Positions 8,860 through 16,564 of a DNA stretch of 64,000 nucleotides are shown piece by piece. This DNA comes from CAYNEO01 sp964396245 (GTDB taxonomy: Bacteria; Zixibacteria; MSB-5A5; GN15; FEB-12), in NCBI GenBank assembly GCA_964396245.1, contig CAYNEO010000006.1, forward strand, positions 1-64,000, in the 5' to 3' direction. The notes beneath the pieces are model-generated. The model saw nothing but the letters and a program-made list of their open reading frames with translations. It searched no databases and was not told the origin of the DNA. Position numbers and translations under genes: made by a program. Position 1 is the stretch's first letter; each line of letters begins with the position of its first letter.

Positions 8860-9618
8860 TCAGTCTTTCCAACCCTGGTTTTTGAGTAACTGTTCTTCCG
8901 GGACATCCCGGAAGACTTTCGCAGGGACTCCCACTACTATCTTGCCGGCGGGAACGTCGGACGTGACCAGCGCGCCGGCTGCGACCAGGCAGTCTTCGTG
9001 GAGAGTCTTTCCCGGAAGGATAGTGGCGTTTACGCCGACCCGCGCGCCTTTTTTCATAATGACGCCCTTGAAATGTTTGAACCGCTCTTCCGTTCGACCG
9101 ACATAATTGTCATTGGACGTGGCCGCACACGGGGCCACAAAGACCCTGTCCTCCAATTCCGAGTAGGCGGTGATGTATACGTTCGTCTCCAGCTTCACAT
9201 ACCGGCCGATAGTGCAGAAGTTCTCTATTGCCACCCCCCGGCCGACAATTGTGAAATCGCCGATTTTGACATTTTCGCGTACAGTCGACAGGTCGGCAAT
9301 CAGCACTTTTTGGCCGATTTCGGCGCCGCGGTAGATGACGACATGGGTCCCGACAATGCAGTTGTCGCCGATACGGGTGCCGGGAAGTTCCTGGTCTTTT
9401 GTCACGGCGGAGTTGGCGGCGCGCATCGGACGCTTGCCGATCACGGCGCCATCGTCGATACGAACATTATCTCCAATGACGGTGCCGTCATGGACTATCA
9501 CGTTACTGCCGATCTCACAGTTTTTGCCCACACGCACGTTATCGCCGAAGCGGCAGAAGTCGCCATGCACTGTCCCCGACTCGAGCAGAGCGGAGGGTGA
9601 AAGAACCGAATATGCCAT
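8860..9618 (-). CDS. hexapeptide-repeat acyltransferase, WbpD-like
   Basis: A 252-residue left-handed beta-helix protein with many imperfect hexapeptides (for example IGDNVRI, VGKNCEI, IGQKVLI). Its C-terminal coil has GVNATILPGKTLHEDCLVAAGALVTSDVP and GVPAKVFRD, as in WbpD/WlbB and related nucleotide-sugar N-acetyltransferases. The family forms trimers and uses acetyl-CoA. At 252 residues it is longer than typical WbpD (about 190), so the N-terminal helix has extra coils. The aminotransferase immediately downstream should make the amino group it acetylates. Confidence 0.82.
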   Translation of the reverse strand: MAYSVLSPSALLESGTVHGDFCRFGDNVRVGKNCEIGSNVIVHDGTVIGDNVRIDDGAVIGKRPMRAANSAVTKDQELPGTRIGDNCIVGTHVVIYRGAEIGQKVLIADLSTVRENVKIGDFTIVGRGVAIENFCTIGRYVKLETNVYITAYSELEDRVFVAPCAATSNDNYVGRTEERFKHFKGVIMKKGARVGVNATILPGKTLHEDCLVAAGALVTSDVPAGKIVVGVPAKVFRDVPEEQLLKNQGWKD

Positions 9619-9693
9619 CGAATCTACCTCATACGGGAATTCAAAGGGTTATCGCATTAATGCCACGCCGGTTTTTCGGTCCGGAATGAGTGG

Positions 9694-10911
9694 TCACTTC
9701 TTTTCGGGGTGATTCCTGCCGTGCACCCCCGGAAGCCATCCGAAAAAGGAGCGAAGCACATAGTTTGCCCGGGTATAGTCCTCCGGGTTCTGTTCGCGGA
9801 GCCGGCGGAAGTATTCGAGGATGAGGGCAAGGAAAACAGCGACCAGAATCGATCCGCCAAATGACGCCAACACGATCACGGAACGACGCGGGCGGTCGCG
9901 CACTTCCGGCGGACGGGCGTAGTCCAGCACCGTGAGCGTCGGGAGTTCTTCGTTCTCCTGCAATTTGGCCCGCTCCAATTGTTCGAGAAGTATCGTGTAC
10001 AGCTGCTCGTTTACCTTGACCCGGCTGTACAGGACTTCGTACTGCCCTTTGAGCGTGGGCACTGCTGCCAGCGGAAGTGAAAAGAACGAACTGTCCGAAC
10101 CGCCGGACTCCAGTTGTTCGAGTTGTTGTTTGATAATGTCCCGGCGGCGGCGTTTCTCGATCATCTCGGGGTTGTCTTTGCCGAGCACTTTCTCGTTCAT
10201 GCGGATATCTATTTCAAGCTGGGCGAGCGACACCTTGAGAGAAATTGCCTGCTCTATTGCCAGACGCGTTTGCTCGTCGAAGTCGACAGCGCGGTGTTTG
10301 ACCTGAAAATTCTCAAAAGACTGCCGGGCTGTATCCAGTTGTGCCTTTACCTGCCGGACGCGCTCTTCGATAAACTGCCGATTTTGCACCGCCCGGCGTG
10401 AGGCAATGCGACGGTTCACGAGGTCGAGTTCCTGAACAAAGGCGTTGGCGATCTCCGCGGCCGTTTTCGGGTCGCGGTCCTCAACCGAAACATCCAGCAG
10501 ACCTTCCTCGGTGACAGTGAACCTGGAATGGCTCATCAACGCCAGGTACGTATCAGTAAAGCTTTCGGTTTTGTAATGCCTGGCGAGGTCAAAGCTGTCG
10601 ATGACGTGTTCGGCAACGGTCCGACTTCTTAGCATACGTGCGAAAACATCGGACGCGGTTACCATCACCGGCAGATTGAGCCCCTCGATGACGGACGCTA
10701 CTTCGGCGAGCTGCGAGGCGCCGCCGACATTAACCGTGACCTCTTTCGGAGGCAAGAGCAAGGCGCTGGCCCGGTACCATTTCGGTAACAGGAGAGATAT
10801 AATGACAGCGGCGACAGTGGCCACCACGACAATCGTGATCATCAGGGCGCGTCTGCGGGCCACGGCTTCGAGGAAGAGCCAGAGGTTGTTGCTTTCAGAG
10901 GACTCGTTCAT
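9694..10911 (-). CDS. Wzz-like polysaccharide co-polymerase
   Basis: A 405-residue inner-membrane protein with a membrane helix near residues 22-42 (LMITIVVVATVAAVIISLLL), a large periplasmic coiled-coil middle, and a second helix near the C-terminus (VIVLASFGGSILVAVFLALI). The proline-rich stretch just before the last helix is normal for Wzz proteins. Such proteins set chain length and work with the outer-membrane exporter. There is no Walker A tyrosine-kinase domain at the C-terminus, and none elsewhere in the window, so any BY-kinase control is missing or distant. Its start overlaps the end of the SLBB exporter gene by 4 bases. Confidence 0.85.
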   Translation of the reverse strand: MNESSESNNLWLFLEAVARRRALMITIVVVATVAAVIISLLLPKWYRASALLLPPKEVTVNVGGASQLAEVASVIEGLNLPVMVTASDVFARMLRSRTVAEHVIDSFDLARHYKTESFTDTYLALMSHSRFTVTEEGLLDVSVEDRDPKTAAEIANAFVQELDLVNRRIASRRAVQNRQFIEERVRQVKAQLDTARQSFENFQVKHRAVDFDEQTRLAIEQAISLKVSLAQLEIDIRMNEKVLGKDNPEMIEKRRRRDIIKQQLEQLESGGSDSSFFSLPLAAVPTLKGQYEVLYSRVKVNEQLYTILLEQLERAKLQENEELPTLTVLDYARPPEVRDRPRRSVIVLASFGGSILVAVFLALILEYFRRLREQNPEDYTRANYVLRSFFGWLPGVHGRNHPEKK

Positions 10912-12278
10912 TGCGGTATTTCAATCTTCCGGACAACGATTTCGTCACCGTCGCTGATAGTGACATCGGGCGGCGCCGGATACGACATCTCGGCCAGCCG
11001 GTTATAAACCATGATCTCGGAACGGTCGGCATCGGCTGCAAAGCCGCCGGCGTTTTCGATATACATTCTGGCTTCCTGTCCCTTGATATACGGATAGTAG
11101 CCCGGGCTGCGAATCCGACCTGATACTTTTACAAAACCGACATAGGTCGGGATGAACACGGAGTCCAACGGTCTGAGCGGAGTAGCTTTCAGGTCGCGAC
11201 TTCGGGTCGGTCCTCCCGTAACCGGAAAGCGAATATCGGGGACCTTGCTCCAGACATCCGGTTCAGGACGTCTGAAAATGGTTGTGCGGTCGACATTGGC
11301 CCTGCCGCCGAGACCGCCGGCGGAATCAAGTATATCCTGCAGGATCATGCCGTCGGTATAGGTGTATCGTCCCGGCTTATTTACGGCGCCGAATACGGCG
11401 ATTTGATTTTCCCGGATCCTTGATTTCAGCAGGGGCACAAGAATTATCTCTCCCGACTCGACGTCGGTTGCATTGGCGACATCCTGTCTGCCGGGGCCTA
11501 TAAGGTATGCGGATTGCGGATCGCCGAGGCTGGTGGCACCGCCGGCGAGGCTGATCAATAGAGGCAGATCATCGCCCGGCAGCAGCTCGATTTCCCTCGG
11601 AGAGTTTACTTCGCCCACCACCGTGACAACCTCGTCGGACTTTTCAGGGACGAAAATGCGTGTTCCGGCATACAAGCAAGGGTTGGCCGAATTATCGCCG
11701 AGAAATGTCACGCGGTCGAGGTCTACCGGCAAGTCGCCGGTGCCGCCGCTCATCACAATATGGCGGGTAGAGCCGCCCGGCAGGACACCGCCGGCTCGCT
11801 CAATTATCTCAGACGCCAGCGCGGACGTGTATCCCAGATAGGTACCCGGCTCGGCGACCGCACCGGTGATACTAACCGATACGCGATAGGGGTCGCTGAC
11901 GCCGATATCGATCTCGTCGATGTTGTAGAGCTGTTTCAACGGTTCATACAGCAGTTTGCGGACTTCTTCGAGAGTCTTCCCTGCCAGGCTGTATATGCCG
12001 AGATTGCGGTGCACGATGCGCCCCTGCGGTCCCACGTTCAGCCCGACTGCCGGCAGGTTGCTGTTGACGAAGGTGACGATCAGCTTCTCGCCCGGTCTAA
12101 TGATATAGATGGATGGATTAATGGGCTGGTCGTAGTAGTGGTATTGATCCTGAAGCAGCGTAGAATCGACGATCGTAAACTGGGCCGTCGCCGGTATGGC
12201 TATAAGGATAAGAGAGATAGCGAAAATCGCCGCACGCTGAAACAAGCCAGCCTCCACACTGATAGTCTTCGCAAACAT
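10908..12278 (-). CDS. Wza-like polysaccharide export protein with SLBB domains
   Basis: About 456 residues from the ATG at 12278, chosen because it opens a signal peptide (AIFAISLILIAIPATAQ). The open frame reaches 12404, but the extra residues look non-coding. After the signal peptide comes a polysaccharide-export domain (IYIIRPGEKLIVTFVNSN), then several SLBB beta-grasp repeats (VSITGAVAEPGTYLG, VTVVGEVNSPREIEL, AVFGAVNKPGRYTY, VKVSGRIRSPGYYPY). Wza is a lipoprotein, but I see no lipobox cysteine here, so it may be anchored differently. It is coupled to the Wzz-like gene by a 4-base overlap. Confidence 0.85.
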   Translation of the reverse strand: MFAKTISVEAGLFQRAAIFAISLILIAIPATAQFTIVDSTLLQDQYHYYDQPINPSIYIIRPGEKLIVTFVNSNLPAVGLNVGPQGRIVHRNLGIYSLAGKTLEEVRKLLYEPLKQLYNIDEIDIGVSDPYRVSVSITGAVAEPGTYLGYTSALASEIIERAGGVLPGGSTRHIVMSGGTGDLPVDLDRVTFLGDNSANPCLYAGTRIFVPEKSDEVVTVVGEVNSPREIELLPGDDLPLLISLAGGATSLGDPQSAYLIGPGRQDVANATDVESGEIILVPLLKSRIRENQIAVFGAVNKPGRYTYTDGMILQDILDSAGGLGGRANVDRTTIFRRPEPDVWSKVPDIRFPVTGGPTRSRDLKATPLRPLDSVFIPTYVGFVKVSGRIRSPGYYPYIKGQEARMYIENAGGFAADADRSEIMVYNRLAEMSYPAPPDVTISDGDEIVVRKIEIPQ

Positions 12279-12384
12279 CCGATGCCCGCAAACAATACGC
12301 AATGGGTCGCGGAAAGTCAACTGCAATAGGAAGTTAATGGCATCGACGCCCCGCCGGACTCCTGACAATCCCGGAATTCGCCTA

Positions 12385-14064
12385 CTATCGAGCGGTGGTG
12401 GCATCCGGAGCCGGCTTTTCCCGTGTTTCCTGGTCCTCCCTGCCGGCCATCTGGTAGGCTACGGCGGCTTTCACAAAATCGCGGAACAGTGGATGGGGCT
12501 CGACCGGACGGGATTTCAATTCGGGATGGAACTGCACGCCGACAAACCAAGGATGCTCGGCAACTTCGACTATCTCAACGAGGCGGCCGTCGGGCGATAC
12601 CCCGGCCATGATAAGACCGTTTTCCTCGAGCATCCCGCGGTAGGCGTTGTTCAGTTCATAACGGTGGCGGTGGCGCTCCGAGATTTCGCTTTTACCATAC
12701 GCTTCCATCGACCGTGTATCGGGTTCGAGGATACAGGGATACGCGCCCAGTCTCATCGTGCCGCCGAGTTCGGTCACGCCCTCCTGGTCGGCCATAAGGT
12801 GAATGACCGGGTGTTTCAGGTCGCGGTAGAATTCGTAGCTGTGGGCGTCGGTCAATCCGCACACGTTGCGGGCATACTCGATAACGGCGCACTGCATGCC
12901 GAGACAGATGCCGAAGAACGGGATATTGTTCTCGCGGACATAGCGAATAGCCTCGATTTTGCCTTCCACGCCGCGTTCCCCGAAGCCGCCCGGGATGAGG
13001 AGGCCGTCGACGTCGTGCAGGAATTTCTCCGGCCCTTTCTGTTTGATGTCTTCGGAGCTGACCCAGATAAGCTGGACTTCGGCATTGTACGGAACGCCGG
13101 CATGCACGAACGCTTCAATGATTGACTTATAGGCGTCTTTGAGTTTCACATACTTGCCGCAGATACCGATCTTGACGCGCCGCTTGGGGTGATTGATCGT
13201 ACTGACCATGGTTTCCCACTGATCGATTTCCGGCTGCGGGAGATCCAGGCCGAACTGTTCGCAGATGATATTGTCGAGCTCCTGCGAGTGAAATTTCAGC
13301 GGTACCTCATAGATCGTGGAAACGTCCTCGGCTACAATCACCGAACGAGTCGGCACCGAGCAGAAGAGCGATATTTTCTGGCGGAGCGAATCGGGAAGCG
13401 GCATCGCCGAACGGCAAAGCAGCATGTTGGGCTGAATTCCGATTTGCCGTAGTTCGCGAACCGAGTGCTGGGTCGGTTTGGTCTTGAATTCTCCGGCCGC
13501 CTGTATGTACGGCACGAGCGTGAGATGGATGAACATCGTGTGGCTCATCCCCTCCTCGAGTCCTATCTGACGGATGGCCTCGAGGAACGGGAGCGATTCG
13601 ATATCGCCGACCGTGCCGCCGATCTCGGCGATAATGACATCGGGTTTGTCGGCGGAGCGGGTGGGCTGACGGATCCGCTTTTTGATTTCATCGGTGACAT
13701 GGGGAATAACCTGCACGGTGGCGCCGAGATAGTCACCGCGGCGCTCGCGGGTGATGATCGTGTTATAGATCTGGCCGGTAGTGACATTGTTATCTTTGCT
13801 CAGGGACTTGTTGAGAAAGCGTTCGTAGTGGCCGAGATCGAGATCGGTTTCCGAACCGTCATCGAGGACAAATACTTCGCCGTGCTGGAACGGGTTCATT
13901 GTGCCGGGGTCGACATTGAGGTACGGATCGAGCTTAATCGATTGTACTTTTAATCCGCGACGCTGGAGCAACAGGCCTATCGACGCCGATGCTATGCCTT
14001 TGCCCAATGCGGATACCACTCCGCCCGTCACGAATATGTACCGTGTTCTGTCCCTGTCAGCCAT
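12385..14064 (-). CDS. pyrG: CTP synthase
   Basis: A full-length 559-residue CTP synthase, which turns UTP into CTP with glutamine nitrogen. The N-terminal synthetase domain has FVTGGVVSALGKGIASAS and KLDPYLNVDPGTMNP. The C-terminal amidotransferase has the nucleophile cysteine in FFGICLGMQ and the histidine-glutamate pair in GVQFHPELKSRP. It lies 10 bases after kdsB, whose enzyme consumes CTP to activate Kdo, so the pair couples cofactor supply to LPS sugar activation. The SLBB export gene follows about 100 bases later on the same strand. Confidence 0.97.
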   Translation of the reverse strand: MADRDRTRYIFVTGGVVSALGKGIASASIGLLLQRRGLKVQSIKLDPYLNVDPGTMNPFQHGEVFVLDDGSETDLDLGHYERFLNKSLSKDNNVTTGQIYNTIITRERRGDYLGATVQVIPHVTDEIKKRIRQPTRSADKPDVIIAEIGGTVGDIESLPFLEAIRQIGLEEGMSHTMFIHLTLVPYIQAAGEFKTKPTQHSVRELRQIGIQPNMLLCRSAMPLPDSLRQKISLFCSVPTRSVIVAEDVSTIYEVPLKFHSQELDNIICEQFGLDLPQPEIDQWETMVSTINHPKRRVKIGICGKYVKLKDAYKSIIEAFVHAGVPYNAEVQLIWVSSEDIKQKGPEKFLHDVDGLLIPGGFGERGVEGKIEAIRYVRENNIPFFGICLGMQCAVIEYARNVCGLTDAHSYEFYRDLKHPVIHLMADQEGVTELGGTMRLGAYPCILEPDTRSMEAYGKSEISERHRHRYELNNAYRGMLEENGLIMAGVSPDGRLVEIVEVAEHPWFVGVQFHPELKSRPVEPHPLFRDFVKAAVAYQMAGREDQETREKPAPDATTAR

Positions 14065-14074
14065 GATCTTCCTC

Positions 14075-14818
14075 TTATTTCAAGATTTTCTCTAACTTTC
14101 TCAAATCTTCGGGCGTATCAACGGACACCGACTTCATTTTAGTCATAAACACCCGTATGGAGCCGCCGTTCTCCAGAATGCGAAGCTGTTCAAGCGATTC
14201 CGCTTTCTCCAGCCTCGTGCGTTTCCATCCGCCGTAGGCTTTGAGCGCCACCGCACGGAAGAAGTAGACACCGATGTGCGCCAGGTACGGAAATTGGGCG
14301 CTCTTCGGACCCGGTTCGGGATGCTGCAGGTGCGGAATAATCGACCTCGAGAACCACATCGCATCGCCACGGTCCGACATCGCCAGTTTTACAACATTCG
14401 GATTACGAAGTTCATTATCGTCTAGAATCCGTCTGGCCAGCGTGGCGAATCGGATTGTTCGGCTATGTTTCATATCTTCTATCACCCGATCCAGCAAGGA
14501 TGCTTTCAATCCAAGGCAATCCGCCTGGACATTGACATAGATGTCGCCACCAAGTGTACCGAGTATCTCGGCCGTCCGGTCGGAGCCGGTCTTGTGTCTT
14601 TTCGACGTCATCATGACCTCGGCCCCGAATTCACGCGCATGCCCGGCGACCTCGGCACTGTCAGTGGCTATTACCAGCCTGTCTATCGTGCGGGCTTTTC
14701 CTGCGGACTTCCAGACATGGTAAAGAAGCGGGCGGCCCCGGAAGGGGTAAATCACTTTTCCGGAAAATCGCTTCGAGCCCAATCGCGCCGGGATAACTGC
14801 CACCACCTTGGCGCCCAT
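14075..14818 (-). CDS. kdsB: 3-deoxy-manno-octulosonate cytidylyltransferase
   Basis: A 247-residue CMP-Kdo synthetase. The start VVAVIPARLGSKRFSGKVIYPFRGRPLLYHV and the end SVDTPEDLRKLEKIL are diagnostic. It activates Kdo with CTP for the LPS inner core, so the organism should have Kdo-containing lipid A. The usual NVQGDEP motif reads NVQADCLGL: the metal-binding aspartate is kept but its neighbours are unusual. The gene stands 10 bases before pyrG and may open the polysaccharide operon. Confidence 0.9.
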   Translation of the reverse strand: MGAKVVAVIPARLGSKRFSGKVIYPFRGRPLLYHVWKSAGKARTIDRLVIATDSAEVAGHAREFGAEVMMTSKRHKTGSDRTAEILGTLGGDIYVNVQADCLGLKASLLDRVIEDMKHSRTIRFATLARRILDDNELRNPNVVKLAMSDRGDAMWFSRSIIPHLQHPEPGPKSAQFPYLAHIGVYFFRAVALKAYGGWKRTRLEKAESLEQLRILENGGSIRVFMTKMKSVSVDTPEDLRKLEKILK

Positions 14819-15135
14819 CAGCCTGTCACTCCTTCTACGGCGGGATCATCCGGGTGCGTGGCAGAAGATTCGCGGATGTCATCAGGCGAGTCCGTCAAGT
14901 CGTCCAACAGGCAGCTAACATATTGTGAATCAGCGTGGTACATTGGCGGATCGACGGGACGATGAGAGAGCAGGGTGATGCGATGAGTGAGTGGGAGGGA
15001 TCGGCCGGGGCCGAAAAAAGGGAAAATCTCGTCGCTTGATAGTGGCATAAGTCAATGTAAACACGCAGGCTGGCTTCGTCAACAAAAAAGCCGAATCGAG
15101 CGGTGTGACGGCCGGGGTGGGCTAAAGTCGTTACC

Positions 15136-15154
15136 TGTTTCAACCGATGAAACA
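15136..15154. promoter_or_regulatory. perfect inverted repeat, candidate operator
   Basis: TGTTTCA, five bases, TGAAACA: a perfect 7-base inverted repeat about 35-50 bases before the first gene of the signalling operon. The operon encodes a protein with a Fis-type helix-turn-helix, a class that binds such dyads, so this is a candidate self-regulation site. Binding is inferred. Confidence 0.5.
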
Positions 15155-15160
15155 AGCAGG

Positions 15161-15177
15161 TGTCTCAAAATGAAACA
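15161..15177. promoter_or_regulatory. second inverted repeat, candidate operator overlapping the ribosome site
   Basis: TGTCTCA, three bases, TGAAACA: one mismatch from the repeat at 15136, with its centre 24 bases further on. It touches the AAGG that serves as ribosome site for the ATG at 15188, so a protein bound here would block expression. Confidence 0.45.
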
Positions 15178-15187
15178 AGGAATGAAC

Positions 15188-16549
15188 ATGGATGTCACAC
15201 AGTTTCAGCAAGAACCGGGCGTGGCCTGCGACTGTATTCCCCCGACGACCGCGCGCGTGGTCCTTCCGGTAGAACGAATCGGCGCGGCAGCCGAATCGCT
15301 ATTGCTCGGCCTTCACTTACGCGGTTGGTTGACGGCCGTCGAATATGAATGGCTCGCAAGTTTCGGAATTAACGATTGTCGCCTCTTTCTTATCCATGAT
15401 CGCGAATATTTGTATCCGCGAGGATTCGAGATATTTCCACTCGAGCTGATCCGGACCGCCAAACCGGAGGGCGAGGATGCCGTTTTCCGCCATCGCTACT
15501 GCCCGTCGGGCGACCCGCATTGCGGGGGATACGTTATTCACTCGGCCTATGTGAACTGCCCCGATTCACAGCCTCTTATCCTGGGGATGTTCGGGGCACA
15601 GGCGTCGGCTTCACCGGAAGACGAGGCTTATTTTGGGGAACTGGTAGCCGTGTTTCGCGAAGCATCGGAGAGGGCTCAGCGGATTACGGTACAGCTCGAG
15701 AGCAGGATGGAACCGCGTGTCCCCTCTCTGGTAGTCAATCGATGTTCGGGCCGGGTAATCGATGCGAACAAAAGTGCACTGGAAGCATTGGGATTCGCTG
15801 AGAGCGAGCTGATTGGCGCCGAATACAGTGCGGTCAAACATGCGCTGGCGCCGGTTATCGCGACACACCGTGTGACCATACGCAACCTGACTATCGAGGA
15901 GTGTCGGTTTGCGATTATTACGTGCACTCCGGTAATATCCCGAGAGCCGAAGACGGACTTTCCCGATGCATGTCTCAACAAAATGCGAGACAAAATCTCA
16001 AATGCCATGGCGGCCTCGAGTTTTCTCGCCGGACTGGTTGATACGCCGGATGAATCCGAACTGGCACATGCGATTACCGATGAGATGACAGAACTGGATG
16101 CCCTGCTGGACCGGTTTCACCTCGTCTTGAATTTCGAAAATCTGACGAAGGCGAAGATCGACCTTGGAGAGGAACTCCGCACCGCGCTCAGGCGCATCTC
16201 GCGGTATGCTCTGTTCAACCGAGATGTGGAGTTGATGTCGGACATTCCGAAAACGAGTATCTCGGCGCCTCCTATGGCGATGGCGATTCTACTGGAGTCA
16301 ATTCTTCGCGATCATGATAAAGCAGCAACGTCCGGCGAACCTACCCGGATAGATGTTGTCGGAAGCGAATCTGGAGAGCGCACTGTCTTAAGACTGACGA
16401 CCCGGTTCGACGATGCGCACATATTCAATCCGGACGTCCGAGGCATGGCGTTCGCAGAAAAACTTGCATCGATGATGCGAATCGGCCTGTCCGAGGCTTT
16501 ATCCGAAAACAACCAGACCCTGACCACCACTATTGAAATACCTGCATAG
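15188..16549 (+). CDS. histidine-kinase-like sensor without phospho-accepting histidine
   Basis: About 454 residues, no signal peptide or membrane segment. The first ~170 residues form an unrecognised sensor-like domain with several cysteines (RYCPSGDPHCGG, YVNCPD). A PAS-like stretch follows (VVNRCSGRVIDANKSALEALGF). The C-terminal half aligns by eye with a HisKA-HATPase core. Where HE(L)NNPL should stand it reads LNKMRDKISNAMAAS, so the histidine is gone. The N-box asparagines are replaced (LLESILRDHDKA), and no G1 DxGxG is visible. It cannot be a normal kinase and more likely senses or binds the regulator encoded next. ATGs at 15170 and 15182 are possible starts; 15188 has AAGG 7 bases upstream. 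Confidence 0.65.
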   Translation: MDVTQFQQEPGVACDCIPPTTARVVLPVERIGAAAESLLLGLHLRGWLTAVEYEWLASFGINDCRLFLIHDREYLYPRGFEIFPLELIRTAKPEGEDAVFRHRYCPSGDPHCGGYVIHSAYVNCPDSQPLILGMFGAQASASPEDEAYFGELVAVFREASERAQRITVQLESRMEPRVPSLVVNRCSGRVIDANKSALEALGFAESELIGAEYSAVKHALAPVIATHRVTIRNLTIEECRFAIITCTPVISREPKTDFPDACLNKMRDKISNAMAASSFLAGLVDTPDESELAHAITDEMTELDALLDRFHLVLNFENLTKAKIDLGEELRTALRRISRYALFNRDVELMSDIPKTSISAPPMAMAILLESILRDHDKAATSGEPTRIDVVGSESGERTVLRLTTRFDDAHIFNPDVRGMAFAEKLASMMRIGLSEALSENNQTLTTTIEIPA

Positions 16550-16564
16550 AATATGGAGAGAATC

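Larger units (their letters stand above)
14819..15187. other. divergent intergenic region between kdsB and the signalling operon
   Basis: About 370 bases separate kdsB (minus) from the pseudo-kinase gene (plus). The last 50 bases contain two inverted repeats, listed separately. A 76-codon minus-strand frame (14818-15048) ends in a TGATG overlap with the kdsB start, but it has no ribosome site and its composition is unlike protein, so I do not call it. I saw no convincing sigma-70 promoter for either side. Confidence 0.6.

Noticed and set aside
14818..15048. 76-codon minus-strand frame ending in a TGATG overlap with kdsB
   Set aside because: The overlap is suggestive, but there is no ribosome site and no protein-like pattern, and its far end sits among operator-like sequence.
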